Notes: generated by a model not told the origin, from the letters alone. Shown: positions 1 through 8,944, numbered from the stretch's first letter. The stretch: 64,000 nucleotides of DNA from Ardenticatenaceae bacterium (GCA_020634215.1 JACKCD010000023.1:1-64000); one strand, 5' to 3'. A program made the numbers and translations.

Positions 1-157
1 TATTGTGCGGCTGTTTCTGCCTACGTGAAAAGTGATGGTGAGTTTTTCAAGATAATAATTTGGGTGGTGGACTTTGTGCGTTTGTACCCGAACAGATGAC
101 AAGAGTTAGCAGAATTAAGCTGACAAAGGGATAAACACCTTGAATTGACCAGAAACC

Positions 158-190
158 AGACGTTCAACTTCTTCGAGAAGTTGAACGTCT
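158..190. repeat. perfect inverted repeat, family E
   Basis: Two 15-bp perfect arms (AGACGTTCAACTTCT and its complement) around a TCG loop, just downstream of the 200-553 gene on the minus strand. A close relative (GTTCAACTTCTT core) lies at 35209-35244. It could end transcription of the minus-strand operon, although there is no clear U-tract. Nothing else is visible in bases 1-157. Confidence 0.75.
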
Positions 191-199
191 CGCTGTGGG

Positions 200-553
200 T
201 TAATGCTCGGTTGGATCAACCAGTTGGAACCAGTTGCCGTCGGGGTCGGTGAAGGTATAGCAGCTTTCTTCGTTGGGCATCCATTCCACCACTAGACCCC
301 GCTGCCGCAGGGCGGCAACCGTGCCGGGCAGGTCGGTAGTGTAGAAGACAATGGCGAGGCGGCTGTCTTCGTAGTTGGCAACATCGCTTAACGGCCGTCC
401 CGGACGCAGCAAAATCTCTTGCAGCCCCAGCCGCAGCCAGACAAAACTTTCTTCCTGCACCGCCACCAGTTCAAATCCCAGCACATCGCGGTAAAATGAC
501 AGCGAAGCCAGCGGGTCATCCACAAAAAGCTCTAAATGTCCAATTTGCATCAT
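200..553 (-). CDS. VOC (glyoxalase/bleomycin-resistance fold) family protein
   Basis: 117 residues, the usual size of a single VOC domain made of two beta-alpha-beta3 modules. The start MMQIGHLELFVDDPLASLSFYRDVLGF and the end YTFTDPDGNWFQLVDP are typical of the family, which includes metal-dependent dioxygenases, isomerases and drug-binding proteins. The metal-site pattern is His near residue 6 and Glu/Gln near the C-terminus. The substrate cannot be told. The start overlaps the end of the upstream nucleotidyltransferase gene by 4 nt (ATGA), so the two are translationally coupled. A second, different VOC gene lies at 27435-27809. Confidence 0.9.
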   Translation of the reverse strand: MMQIGHLELFVDDPLASLSFYRDVLGFELVAVQEESFVWLRLGLQEILLRPGRPLSDVANYEDSRLAIVFYTTDLPGTVAALRQRGLVVEWMPNEESCYTFTDPDGNWFQLVDPTEH

Positions 554-1398
554 CCATATTGCCTCAGTTGTAGCTGGAGCCGACGACGCACCGGCTGGGT
601 GTCCACCTGCGGCATGTGGGTTTCCACCAGATCAATGAGGTCGTGGACGATGGCGTAGAAGTGGAAAACGGCCGTTTCTGGCCCCACCGTCCAAATCGCC
701 GCCATTCGTTCGCGGATCTGTGGTGGCGTAACCGTCATTTTCGCCAGCCAACTGTCCAGCCCCTTGATTTTGCCCGGCGGAATCAGCCCGTTTAACCCGC
801 ACAGCACATTGAGCACATTTGGCACCATTTCCAGCAACAGCTCATACACCAGCCCGTAATCCTTCCGGTCGGCTCCCATTTCCTGCGCCACGGCAACGGG
901 GCTAAAGCGCAAATGCCGCTCCACCAACGCCTGCCCAAAGCTGGGAGGCAGGGCAGCGAGCTTGGCCTGCCATTCCCGCAGCATGGGTTCGCCAAAAAGT
1001 GGTACGCCCGTTTGAATGCCGCTCATGATGATGTGGTGGGTTTTGTCGTCCACGCTCGGCTCGGCCACAAATGCTTCCAGCAGGGTTGCCAGCTCGCTGC
1101 TGGTCTGGTAGCCAAAATCCACCTTCGTTCCGTTGATAAAGTGGTAGCAGGCCAATCCTTCCCCCGGCTCATAGCTGTAGATGCCGCCACCGCTAGCAAC
1201 GGCCGTTTCTTTTTCCCGCTCCAACTGCTCCGGCGACGGTAATTCGTGGAAATAAAGCATCATGTCCACGTCCGACACGCCATCGGTGCGGCCGTGCGCC
1301 ACCGAACCTGTGAGCAAAATCGCCTCCATCCCCGGCTTGTGGGCATATTCCGCCGCCACCTCTCGCGCTAGCGTCATCAATTTGTCTTGGTAGTTCAT
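550..1398 (-). CDS. nucleotidyltransferase-fold protein
   Basis: 282 residues. Residues 26-50 contain the pol-beta-type nucleotidyltransferase signature GSVAHGRTDGVSDVDMMLY (GSxxxGxxxxxSDxD), with two acidic metal ligands. The rest is helical, as in aminoglycoside-nucleotidyltransferase-like proteins. The family transfers NMP groups to small molecules, proteins or RNA; the acceptor is unknown. It is first of a two-gene operon with the VOC gene, so a small-molecule or antibiotic-modifying role is possible but unproven. No HEPN partner is adjacent, which argues against a MNT/HEPN toxin-antitoxin pair. Confidence 0.85.
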   Translation of the reverse strand: MNYQDKLMTLAREVAAEYAHKPGMEAILLTGSVAHGRTDGVSDVDMMLYFHELPSPEQLEREKETAVASGGGIYSYEPGEGLACYHFINGTKVDFGYQTSSELATLLEAFVAEPSVDDKTHHIIMSGIQTGVPLFGEPMLREWQAKLAALPPSFGQALVERHLRFSPVAVAQEMGADRKDYGLVYELLLEMVPNVLNVLCGLNGLIPPGKIKGLDSWLAKMTVTPPQIRERMAAIWTVGPETAVFHFYAIVHDLIDLVETHMPQVDTQPVRRRLQLQLRQYG

Positions 1399-1409
1399 AT
1401 GTTTTCTGG

Positions 1410-1464
1410 GAATAGGACCCAGATTTTCCTGATTAAACTGATTAGGAAAATCTGCGTCCTATTC
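1410..1464. repeat. imperfect inverted repeat, family D
   Basis: Arms begin GAATAGGAC and end GTCCTATTC, with an AGATTTTCCTGATT/AGGAAAATCT inner stem. The right arm overlaps the last codons of the 1459-2052 gene and provides its TAG stop. A degenerate relative with the same AATAGGACGCAGATT start is at 55335-55409. Confidence 0.75.
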
Positions 1465-2052
1465 TTTTACTTGACGTTGGTAGAAAACGGCCGTTAATTC
1501 AAACGGCTCCGTTGGCAAATCCGCATTTTCCGCCGCCAGCCTGTCCGTTTCCTCAATCAGCGCCACCAATTTGGCATGAAACGCCGTGATCTGCGCCTCA
1601 GTCAGCTTAAACGCCTTCTTGCTGGCAAACGGGTGGCGCGGCGGCGCGGGTTCGTTGGGGTCACGCTGGGCATAGGCGCGGCGAAAGCCATCCTTGCTGT
1701 CATCCAGCATCGAGGCCACCAGCGTACTGACGTTTTCCGCCGATAGCTCGGCTCCCGCCAAAACGGGGTTTCGCATCAGGAAGCGGTGCGCCGTTACTTG
1801 GTACTGCTTTTCCACAATCCCAGTTTCGATGTTAATCCCCACCACCTGAATCAGCCCATGTTTTTCCAGCAGGTTGACATGGTAATACAGCTTGGCCGGG
1901 GGTGTCTCTAGCTGCGCTGCCACCGCTTTTACCGTTGTTGGCTGGCGCATGGCATCCAAAATTTGCAGCCGCAGCGCATCGGCCACCACTTTCATGGTTT
2001 CTACATCGCTGATGACCATTTCAGCGGTGGGTTGGGTTGTTTGCTCGTTCAT
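1459..2052 (-). CDS. ArsR-like winged-helix transcriptional regulator
   Basis: 197 residues. Residues about 15-95 form a winged HTH: VADALRLQILDAM, then a recognition region PPAKLYYHVNLLEKHGLI, as in ArsR/HTH_20 proteins whose DNA-binding helix carries the LYYHvnLLe motif. The C-terminal half is helical and probably a dimerisation or ligand domain. It is transcribed away from the large BTAD activator gene, and a good promoter (TTGACT, 17 nt, TAAAAT) lies just upstream. The last two codons and the stop come from repeat D1. The effector is unknown. Confidence 0.88.
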   Translation of the reverse strand: MNEQTTQPTAEMVISDVETMKVVADALRLQILDAMRQPTTVKAVAAQLETPPAKLYYHVNLLEKHGLIQVVGINIETGIVEKQYQVTAHRFLMRNPVLAGAELSAENVSTLVASMLDDSKDGFRRAYAQRDPNEPAPPRHPFASKKAFKLTEAQITAFHAKLVALIEETDRLAAENADLPTEPFELTAVFYQRQVKE

Positions 2053-2093
2053 TTTATTCGCCTTGACCGATTTTAATTTTTTAGAATAGATGG

Positions 2094-2122
2094 ATTTTAA
2101 TCATAAAAGCTGGCTAAGTCAA
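2094..2122 (-). promoter_or_regulatory. sigma70-type promoter for the ArsR-like gene
   Basis: Read on the minus strand: -35 TTGACT, 17-nt spacer, -10 TAAAAT, about 40 nt upstream of the ATG at 2052. Two direct repeats TTAGAATRGAT (2081-2091 and 2147-2157) flank it and could be operator half-sites for the regulator itself. Confidence 0.6.
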
Positions 2123-2235
2123 GATAATTTGAATGATTTAATAAAATTAGAATGGATATGTCTATTGAAACCTTGTTCGCTTTTTGCCATAATCGCCTGC
2201 TGATCGCGGTGACGTAAAGGAAGGCATAATAGAGA

Positions 2236-5200
2236 TTGACACAACTGAGGCTTACTTTTTTTGGCGGTTGGCAAGCTGAACATGAAACATTAGGCGTTCT
2301 TTCTTTCCGGGGGCGCAAAGAGCAGGCTTTGCTAACCTATTTGGCGGCGGAGGGGCAGCAGACGCACAGTCGTGACCTGCTGGTGGGGCTGCTGTGGCCC
2401 GATTTGCCGGAAGCACAAGCGCGGAACAATTTGCGGGTGACGCTCTATCGGCTGCGGCAGGTGTTGGGGAGCGACGACTATGTTACGAGTAATCGCCGGG
2501 ATGTGCAGACGAACCCGGAATATATAGCGGCCGATTTTATGCGCTTTCAGGCGTTGCTGGCGGCCACCGAGCAGCACAAACACGCCGGCCGCCATCTGTG
2601 TGGCGACTGTTTGCCAAAGCTGGCGCAGGCGGCGGCACTATATAGCGGGCCGTTTTTGGCTGGGTTTTATCTGGATGATGCCCCGGCGTTTGCGGAATGG
2701 CTGTTTGTGCAGCAGGAGCGGTTGCATTTGCAGGTGATGGGGGTTTTGGCGGATTTGGCGCTGGGTGAGGAGATAAACGGCCGTTTGCCTCAAGCCATCC
2801 AATACAGCCAGCGTCAAATTGAACTAGACCCACTGCACGAAGCCGCCTACCGGCGGCAAATGCGGCTGCAGGTGCAGGTGGGGCGGCGCAGCACTGCGTT
2901 GGCAACCTATCAAAAGTGCCGCGAGATGCTGCTGGCAGAGTTGGGGGTGGAGCCGGAGCCGGAAACGGAGCAGGTTTATCGGCAAATTTTGGCGGGCGAT
3001 TTAGTGGCGGAGGTGAAAACGGCCGTTTTTACTCCTCCAACCGCCACCCCCAACCACAACCTGCCCGAAATTACCACCCCTTTTGTTGGTCGTGAAGAAG
3101 AGTTGGCGCAGGTGTGTCAGCGGCTGCAAGCGGATGATTATCGGCTGATTTCGCTGGTTGGGCCTGGTGGCATTGGCAAAACGCGGCTGGCAATTGAGGC
3201 GGCGCGGCAGGTTAGCAGCCGTTTTGCCGACGGCACTTTTTTTGTCTCGCTGGCCTCGGTGCAGCAGGTGGAGGGAGTTTTAACGGCCGTTGCCGAGGCC
3301 ATTGGCTTCCACTTTACCAGCGAAGCGGCTCTGCAAACCCAACTGCTAACCCACCTCCAGCCGCGCCACATGCTGCTCGTCATTGACAACCTGGAGCATT
3401 TGATCAACGGGGCAGACATCCTGCTCGAATGGCTGCGCCACGCCCCCCGCCTAACCCTGCTGGTCACTTCCCGCGAGCGGCTGAACAGCCAGGCCGAGGA
3501 TTTGTTCCGGCTGGGCGGTTTGCCTGTGCCAACGGCTACCGAGATGGACAACGCCGGGCAGTTTGCCGCCGTGCGCCTCTTTTGCGACCGCGCCTATCGG
3601 TTGGATAAGGCGTTTAAGCTAAACAGCGACAATGTGGCCGATGTGGTGGCGATTTGCCAACTGGTAGACGGGTTGCCGCTGGCGTTGGAGCTGGTGGCAA
3701 CGTGGGTGCGTGATTTTCCGCTGGCGGAATTGGCAAGCAGCGTGGCCGGCAATTTGGACATGCTGGAAACGACGCTGCGGGATGTGGCGCCGCACCATCG
3801 CAGTATGCGGCTGGTGTTTACCCATTCGTGGCAATTGTTAACGGCCGTTGAGCAGCACACCCTGGCGCGATTGGCCCTGTTTCAGGGGGGCTTTTCCCTG
3901 GCGGCGGCGCGGGCGGTGGCCGAGGCTACACCATTGGTACTAACGCGTCTGCGCTACAAATCGCTGATTCGGGTGGTTGGTACGGGGCGGTATGACATGC
4001 ACGAGCTGCTGCGCCAATTTTCCCTGGCGGAACTGCCGCCTGGCGACCCAGTGCAGGCGAACCACAGCCATTATTTTCTGAACTGGCTGGCCGAGGCGGG
4101 CGTCGCCATTTCGCTAGAGCTGGATAATGTGCGGGCGGCGTGGCTCTGGGGGGTGGAAAACGGCCGTTTTGCCGATCTTACCACTGCTTTGGAGCCGCTG
4201 GCTCACTTTTACGCCCTGTCGGGGCTGAGCCAGGAAGGGGAGCAGATGATGGGGCTGGCGTTAAAGGCATCGGCCTTGCCAACTGATTTGCGCCCTCGCT
4301 TGCTGCTAGAGCAATCGGGCATGCAGATGCGGCAGAGCAACTATCAGCCATCGTTGGTGGCGGCAGAGCAGGCGCAGGCGTTGGCGGTTCATCTGGGGGA
4401 TCAGGGGCTGGAAGCGGCGGCCTATGTGCAGGCCAGCCGGGTGTTGCTGCAGTTGGGACAAACGGCCGTTGCCCAGCAGCGGCTGGAGCAAGCCTTGGTG
4501 TTGGCACAAGCAACTGGCGATTATGCGCTGCAAGCGTCGGTTTTGGATGGGCTGAGCCGCTTATTTCGGAACCTGGGGCAGCAGGAACTATCCAAAGCGT
4601 ACAGTGAGCAGGCGTTGGTGCTGCATCGGCAGCTTGGCAACCGAGAGGGGGAACAGGGGATTTTGCTGTTGTTGGGGATTTGGGCGGTGGAGAAGTACGA
4701 TTATGTGAACGGCCGTTTCTACTTTACCGAAGCTCTCACCGCCGCCCAAGCTGGTAGCGACCGTCACGTCGAGGCGCGGCTGGTCAATGGGCTGGGGTTT
4801 ATTGAGGCGGCGTTGGGCAATTTGGCAACGGCGCGGGAGCGGCATTTGGCATCGCGTCACCTGTGCCGCCAGCTAGGCGACCTGCATCAGGAAAGCCATA
4901 CGCTCCACAATCTTTGCACCGTCAGCCGCAAAATGGGGGATTTGGACGCAGCGGAATATTTTGGCCGCGAGGCATTGCGGTTGGGGGAGCAGTGCCAAGG
5001 GTTGGATGCCATTGCCTATGCTTGGCTCCATCTAGGGTATTTGTTTTTGGCGCAGGGGGAGCTGGGGCAGGCGGCTCATGCGTTCCATGCTTCGCGGGAG
5101 AAATGGCTGGAGGGGAATGCAATGGCGCTGGCGATGGAGGCGTTGGCGGGGTTGGCGGAGGTGGCGCGGCGGCGGGATGAGTGGGAAACGGCCGTTTTTC

Positions 5201-5457
5201 ATGCCCAAACCGTCTATGCTCATTTGCAGCAACACGGGCTAGCCGGCTGTGACGAACTTCCCGAAATCTACCTCTCGCTTTTCCTCATTTTCCAAAGCCA
5301 GGGTGATAGCCGCGCCAGTGATGTGCTGTACCGAGCGCAAGCACATTTGCAGCAAAAAGCGGAGGCGATTGCCGATCCTGACATGCGTGAACTATCGTTG
5401 CATAGTACGCTTGCCCAGCGGCAAATTTTGGCCTTGGTGGGGGAATGGGTGGGTTAG
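2236..5457 (+). CDS. BTAD/SARP-type transcriptional activator with NB-ARC ATPase and TPR region
   Basis: 1073 residues. Residues 1-95 are an OmpR/SARP-type winged helix (RNNLRVTLYRLRQVLG); about 100-250 are the bacterial transcriptional activator domain; about 285-600 are a STAND/NB-ARC ATPase with P-loop GPGGIGKT near 309 and Walker B LLVIDNLEHL near 380; the rest is TPR-like helical repeats. Such proteins are signal-gated activators that oligomerise on ATP binding. The start is TTG with AAGGAAGG about 12 nt upstream; no better ATG precedes the DNA-binding domain. The gene holds eight AACGGCCGTT copies between 2775 and 5187. It is divergent from the ArsR-like gene; targets are unknown. Confidence 0.9.
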   Translation: MTQLRLTFFGGWQAEHETLGVLSFRGRKEQALLTYLAAEGQQTHSRDLLVGLLWPDLPEAQARNNLRVTLYRLRQVLGSDDYVTSNRRDVQTNPEYIAADFMRFQALLAATEQHKHAGRHLCGDCLPKLAQAAALYSGPFLAGFYLDDAPAFAEWLFVQQERLHLQVMGVLADLALGEEINGRLPQAIQYSQRQIELDPLHEAAYRRQMRLQVQVGRRSTALATYQKCREMLLAELGVEPEPETEQVYRQILAGDLVAEVKTAVFTPPTATPNHNLPEITTPFVGREEELAQVCQRLQADDYRLISLVGPGGIGKTRLAIEAARQVSSRFADGTFFVSLASVQQVEGVLTAVAEAIGFHFTSEAALQTQLLTHLQPRHMLLVIDNLEHLINGADILLEWLRHAPRLTLLVTSRERLNSQAEDLFRLGGLPVPTATEMDNAGQFAAVRLFCDRAYRLDKAFKLNSDNVADVVAICQLVDGLPLALELVATWVRDFPLAELASSVAGNLDMLETTLRDVAPHHRSMRLVFTHSWQLLTAVEQHTLARLALFQGGFSLAAARAVAEATPLVLTRLRYKSLIRVVGTGRYDMHELLRQFSLAELPPGDPVQANHSHYFLNWLAEAGVAISLELDNVRAAWLWGVENGRFADLTTALEPLAHFYALSGLSQEGEQMMGLALKASALPTDLRPRLLLEQSGMQMRQSNYQPSLVAAEQAQALAVHLGDQGLEAAAYVQASRVLLQLGQTAVAQQRLEQALVLAQATGDYALQASVLDGLSRLFRNLGQQELSKAYSEQALVLHRQLGNREGEQGILLLLGIWAVEKYDYVNGRFYFTEALTAAQAGSDRHVEARLVNGLGFIEAALGNLATARERHLASRHLCRQLGDLHQESHTLHNLCTVSRKMGDLDAAEYFGREALRLGEQCQGLDAIAYAWLHLGYLFLAQGELGQAAHAFHASREKWLEGNAMALAMEALAGLAEVARRRDEWETAVFHAQTVYAHLQQHGLAGCDELPEIYLSLFLIFQSQGDSRASDVLYRAQAHLQQKAEAIADPDMRELSLHSTLAQRQILALVGEWVG

Positions 5458-5479
5458 GGTGTGGGGAAAAACGGCCGTT

Positions 5480-6025
5480 TTACTGGCTGTCGAGGGTGCG
5501 GAGGGCGAGGAGAACGGCCGTTAACCACGACATGAGCTTGAATTGGTGGGTAGAAACGGCCGTTTCCACCTCCGCCCGCGTGAGCAAGAGCATTTCCTGC
5601 TCCTCCAAATCATCGGCGTTGGGTGTGGCAATCTGCCGCGCCCAACGCGCCAGAAAGAGGTGGCCTGTGCCGGCCCCTCGGTTGCCGTCTACCACAAAGC
5701 TGCCCAAATGGTGCCACTCAGCCGCTTCATACCCGGTTTCTTCCAGCAGCTCCCGCTGCGCCGCCGACAGTGGCTCTTCGCCTGGCTCCAAATAGCCTCC
5801 CGGCGTTGCCAGCGTCACCTCGCCCACCCCATATTTGAATTGGCGGAAGAAGAGAAAACGGCCGTTTTCCGTCTCCACCACCACATTCACATAATCCGGC
5901 ATGTCGAGCCACGGCCAATCCTCAATCACCGTGCCATCTGGCAGCGTCACCACATGCTGCTCCACCCGCAAAAATTTATTGTGGTCAAGAATTGTTTCTT
6001 GGGAACTCGTTTTCCACCGTTGCAT
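5480..6025 (-). CDS. NUDIX hydrolase (ADP-ribose pyrophosphatase-like)
   Basis: 181 residues with an intact Nudix box at about 76-99: GGYLEPGEEPLSAAQREL followed by LEETGY, matching GX5EX7REUXEEXGU, which binds Mg and cleaves a nucleoside-diphosphate linkage. The N-terminal beta strands (EDWPWLDMPDYVNVVVETENGRF) and the length match NudF/ADP-ribose pyrophosphatase-type enzymes. Convergent with the BTAD gene and separated from the LCP gene by a 13-bp hairpin. The substrate class is inferred from overall similarity only. Confidence 0.9.
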   Translation of the reverse strand: MQRWKTSSQETILDHNKFLRVEQHVVTLPDGTVIEDWPWLDMPDYVNVVVETENGRFLFFRQFKYGVGEVTLATPGGYLEPGEEPLSAAQRELLEETGYEAAEWHHLGSFVVDGNRGAGTGHLFLARWARQIATPNADDLEEQEMLLLTRAEVETAVSTHQFKLMSWLTAVLLALRTLDSQ

Positions 6026-6035
6026 AAGCCCAATA

Positions 6036-6066
6036 CAACAAAGGGGTCTATTTGACCCCTTTGTTG
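6036..6066 (-). terminator. hairpin between LCP and NUDIX genes
   Basis: A perfect 13-bp stem (CAACAAAGGGGTC and complement) with a TATTT loop directly follows the LCP stop codon on the minus strand. It is probably the terminator of the LCP transcript; the U-tract is weak. Confidence 0.65.
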
Positions 6067-6067
6067 A

Positions 6068-7132
6068 TTAATTGAAAAATAGCTGCTGAATCAAAATGGC
6101 CGCTTTTTGGTTATCCAAAATCAACACCTGCGCCCCTGCTTCCGTCACAAAGCTGCTTACATAATCATAATCCAGCACCTCTTGACGAATATCCTCGCCG
6201 GGAATATCGGTCACAGTTGTTGCTAGCCGCACAATTTGCTCCAGGCTCAAATCCGTCCGAATCCCCTGCTCCACCTGGGCATAAAGCGTAGGTGCCCGCG
6301 TCAGCAGCCCCGTGATCCCCAAACCCAGTGCCTTATCCCGAATTGCCAGCACCACCTGTTGCTGCCGCTGCGCCCGGCCAAAATCATTGTCCACATGGCG
6401 CGTGCGGGCATATTTGAGCGTGGTCAGCCCATCAAAATGTTGCAATCCGGCCGGAATATAGAGCGGGTCATAGCCATAGTTCATATCAGGGAAGGTGGGG
6501 TCGTTGAGGGTGTAGGGAACATTGACATCAATCCCGCCCAGTGCGTCCACCCCACGAATGACCGCCCCAAAATCCACCAGCACATAATGGTCAATGTGGA
6601 CACCGAGGTTTAGCTCGATGGTTTTCATGGACAGAATGGCTCCGCGTGCCGGATTGTCGCCGTTAGCTCCATACACAAAGGCTGTATTAATGCGGTCACG
6701 CCCTCGGTCTGGAATGACTACATAGAGGTCACGTGGCACCGACAAAATGGAGGCGGTGTTGTTGGCCGGGTTAACCGAGATGATCATGATTGAGTCGGTG
6801 CGGGAAATAAACGATTCGCCGGGGCGGCGGTCAATCCCCATCAGCAAAATGTTCACCCGTTCGCTGCCGTCCCACGGTTCGCTGGTGGGAATGAGGGTGG
6901 GGGTGGGCTGCCCGAAAACGGCCGTTGGCACCGGAACCAGTCCGTCCTGGCTCATCTCCAGGTTTGCGCCATTGTTTTCAGCCGCAGCCTCAACCGGGTT
7001 CACGGGTCGGTTCCAAACGACTTGGAAGGTAAGATAGGCGAAAAAGAGGACGGCAATGCTCGACAAAATAAAGGCGGCTGACAGCAAAAAGCTGAGCCAG
7101 GTTGGTAAAATGGGTTGGTTAGAACGGCGCAA
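6068..7132 (-). CDS. LytR-CpsA-Psr (LCP) family cell-envelope ligase
   Basis: 354 residues: a short cytoplasmic N-terminus, one membrane segment at about 14-38, a PT-rich linker, then an LCP domain starting at RVNILLMGIDRRPGE. Conserved catalytic and lipid-binding features are visible: SRTDSIMIISVN, LSVPRDLYV and DRINTAF, with the Asp/Arg residues that bind Mg and the pyrophosphate of the polyprenyl carrier. LCP proteins transfer lipid-linked glycopolymers to peptidoglycan or cell-wall acceptors outside the membrane. It is single, followed by a terminator hairpin. In a Chloroflexota host without teichoic acid the acceptor polymer is unknown. Confidence 0.93.
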   Translation of the reverse strand: MRRSNQPILPTWLSFLLSAAFILSSIAVLFFAYLTFQVVWNRPVNPVEAAAENNGANLEMSQDGLVPVPTAVFGQPTPTLIPTSEPWDGSERVNILLMGIDRRPGESFISRTDSIMIISVNPANNTASILSVPRDLYVVIPDRGRDRINTAFVYGANGDNPARGAILSMKTIELNLGVHIDHYVLVDFGAVIRGVDALGGIDVNVPYTLNDPTFPDMNYGYDPLYIPAGLQHFDGLTTLKYARTRHVDNDFGRAQRQQQVVLAIRDKALGLGITGLLTRAPTLYAQVEQGIRTDLSLEQIVRLATTVTDIPGEDIRQEVLDYDYVSSFVTEAGAQVLILDNQKAAILIQQLFFN

Positions 7133-7513
7133 TGCAAACTCCTATCATCATGATGATTGCTTAACAGCGTGATTATACCTCTAAACGATTGTGCCACAGG
7201 GTCAGTTCCCGCCGATTTCCCTACGGCCGTTTTTCGCTGTGAATAAAAAAGAAAAAATTGATAAAAATGTTTGACAGACCAGGTGAATCAGGCCAGAATT
7301 ATGCTGTATAAGGGCATCAAATACCGTTTTAGAAATGGAGATTAGAGATTGGAGATTCAAGACACTCAATCTCCAATCTCTAATCTCCACGCCAACATCG
7401 GTTTATGCACTTAAAAAGTATCAGATGTTATTAAATACCATTGCCTGAGGCACACGCTTCTATTTTACATCTAAATGGCCTGGGCGATGATAAAAAATGA
7501 GGGAAAGTTAACC
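7133..7513. other. gene-free stretch upstream of moaA
   Basis: About 380 bases without a gene. It holds one motif copy (TACGGCCGTT near 7220), an AT-rich segment with TTGACA at 7271-7276 followed 17 nt later by a weak -10 (CAGAAT), and repeat A1. I looked for a Moco-type riboswitch before moaA and saw no recognisable consensus. Confidence 0.6.
7337..7388. repeat. tandem-armed inverted repeat A1
   Basis: Perfect 21-bp arms made of three GGAGATT-type units (GGAGATTAGAGATT...), separated by a 10-nt loop. It is the cleanest member of family A in the window and lies in the moaA upstream region. Confidence 0.9.
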
Positions 7514-8494
7514 ATGTCACGGGATCGCTTTGGCAGAAATATCAATTATTTGCGGATTTCGTTAACCGACAAATGTAACCTGCGCTGTGTCTACTGTATG
7601 CCAGAGGCGATGACGTTTCGCCCACGCCATGAGCTGCTGCAAAAGGAAGAGTTTGCGCGGCTGGTGCGGATTTTTGCGGAACTGGGCTTTACCAAGTTTC
7701 GCCTGACTGGTGGCGAACCAACCATTCACCCAGACTTTATGGAGATTGTGCGCCAAATTGCGGCCACGCCGGGGGTGGAGAAGGTGGCAATGACTACCAA
7801 TGGGCTGCGGCTGGAGGAGCAGGCGCGGGAGTTGGTGGCGGCAGGGATGAGGCGGGTGAATGTGAGCATTGACACGCTTGACCCGGAGAAGTTCCATAAG
7901 CTGACGCGCTGGGGGAAGGTGGAGGATGTGTGGCGCGGTATTCATGCGGCCGAGGCGGCGGGGCTGGAAGTGAAGCTGAATGCAGTGGTGGTGCGGAATT
8001 ATAATGACAAGGAAGATGTGGTGGATTTGGCGCGGCTGACGCTTTATCAGCCGTGGCAGGTGCGGTTTATTGAAATGATGCCGTTTGGCGATGTGGCGGA
8101 TTTTCAGCAGGCGGGGATTGTGCCGGAGGAGGAGCTGCGGCAGACGATTGCGGCGGCGCTGGGGCCGTTGGGGGTGGTGGATAACGGCCGTTTAGATGGC
8201 GAAGCCCGTCTCTACAAATTAGCCGATGCCCCCGGCACCATTGGCTTTATCAGCTCCGTCACCCAGCCGTTTTGCGCCGACTGTAACCGGGCGCGACTGA
8301 CAGCAGACGGCCGTTTACGCCTCTGCCTGCTGCGGGAAAAAGAGGTCAACCTGATGGATCCGCTGCGCGGCGGGGCAACGGATGAGGAACTCAAGGAAAT
8401 CATTGAGGAAGGCATTTGGCACAAGCCGTGGGGTCACCAGCTTGATCAGCACATCATTCCGCTGAATCGGGTGATGTCGGAGATTGGGGGGTAG
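7514..8494 (+). CDS. moaA: GTP 3',8-cyclase, molybdopterin biosynthesis
   Basis: 326 residues from the ATG at 7514; an upstream in-frame ATG at 7475 would add 13 residues not found in the family, and GAGGGAAAG precedes the chosen start. The radical-SAM motif CNLRCVYC gives Cys21, Cys25 and Cys28, and a second [4Fe-4S] site is visible as CADCNRARLTADGRLRLC near 255-270. The protein ends in Gly-Gly, the conserved activating tail. MoaA with MoaC makes cyclic pyranopterin monophosphate from GTP. No other moa gene is nearby; the tungstate transporter genes tupAB at 61 kb could serve the same cofactor pathway. Confidence 0.96.
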   Translation: MSRDRFGRNINYLRISLTDKCNLRCVYCMPEAMTFRPRHELLQKEEFARLVRIFAELGFTKFRLTGGEPTIHPDFMEIVRQIAATPGVEKVAMTTNGLRLEEQARELVAAGMRRVNVSIDTLDPEKFHKLTRWGKVEDVWRGIHAAEAAGLEVKLNAVVVRNYNDKEDVVDLARLTLYQPWQVRFIEMMPFGDVADFQQAGIVPEEELRQTIAAALGPLGVVDNGRLDGEARLYKLADAPGTIGFISSVTQPFCADCNRARLTADGRLRLCLLREKEVNLMDPLRGGATDEELKEIIEEGIWHKPWGHQLDQHIIPLNRVMSEIGG

Positions 8495-8944
8495 GGAAGG
8501 AAAACGGGGAAATGGGGATTAGAGATTGGAGATTGAGCTAATCTCCAATCTCCAATCTCCTATTACGGAGCCGGCGTGGGGGTGGGATAAACGACGTTAT
8601 AGACAACGGCCGTTGCCGAACCTGTGTTTCCCTTGCTTGCCCAAATGGTCTTGTTTATTAACGGCCGTAAATCCCCTCGATGATTGACAGTGTTTTGGGT
8701 GCAGATTGTGGTGGCAAGACACCGTACTTTAGTGGACAAACGGCCGTTTCTCACCCCGTCACCACCTCTCCCCAAACCATCCCCAACAACAGCGGCACCC
8801 ATTTCTACAAACTTCAGGTCAGCGGCTGCATCCAACCCGCCACAGCCTCTGGCGAAGTCGGCAAGCTTGCCTTTGCTATTGTGCCGGGACAGTAGGTGGT
8901 AATCAGTAGTCAGTAATCGGTAATCAGTTAGTACTGATTACTGG
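8495..8944. other. gene-poor stretch with possible coding remnants
   Basis: About 450 bases between moaA and a glycosyltransferase. It contains repeat A2, three ACGGCCGT motifs (about 8606, 8660, 8739) and repeat B1. A plus-strand open frame ending at 8895 has a protein-like tail (SGTHFYKLQVSGC, then GEVGKLAFAIVPGQ). A minus-strand frame ending at 8563 finishes in NTGSATAVVYN and PTPTPAP, like a PT-linker surface protein. Neither has a convincing start, so I read the stretch as gene debris. Confidence 0.45.
8514..8560. repeat. tandem-armed inverted repeat A2
   Basis: Left arm of GGGATTAGAGATTGGAGATT type, right arm three AATCTCC units, 5-nt loop. Lies 20 nt after the moaA stop and could act as a weak terminator. 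Confidence 0.85.

Noticed and set aside
550..1398. MNT/HEPN toxin-antitoxin pair
   Set aside because: The neighbour is a VOC protein, not HEPN, and the protein is longer than MNT antitoxins.
7133..7513. Moco riboswitch upstream of moaA
   Set aside because: No recognisable conserved core; the only strong structure is repeat A1.
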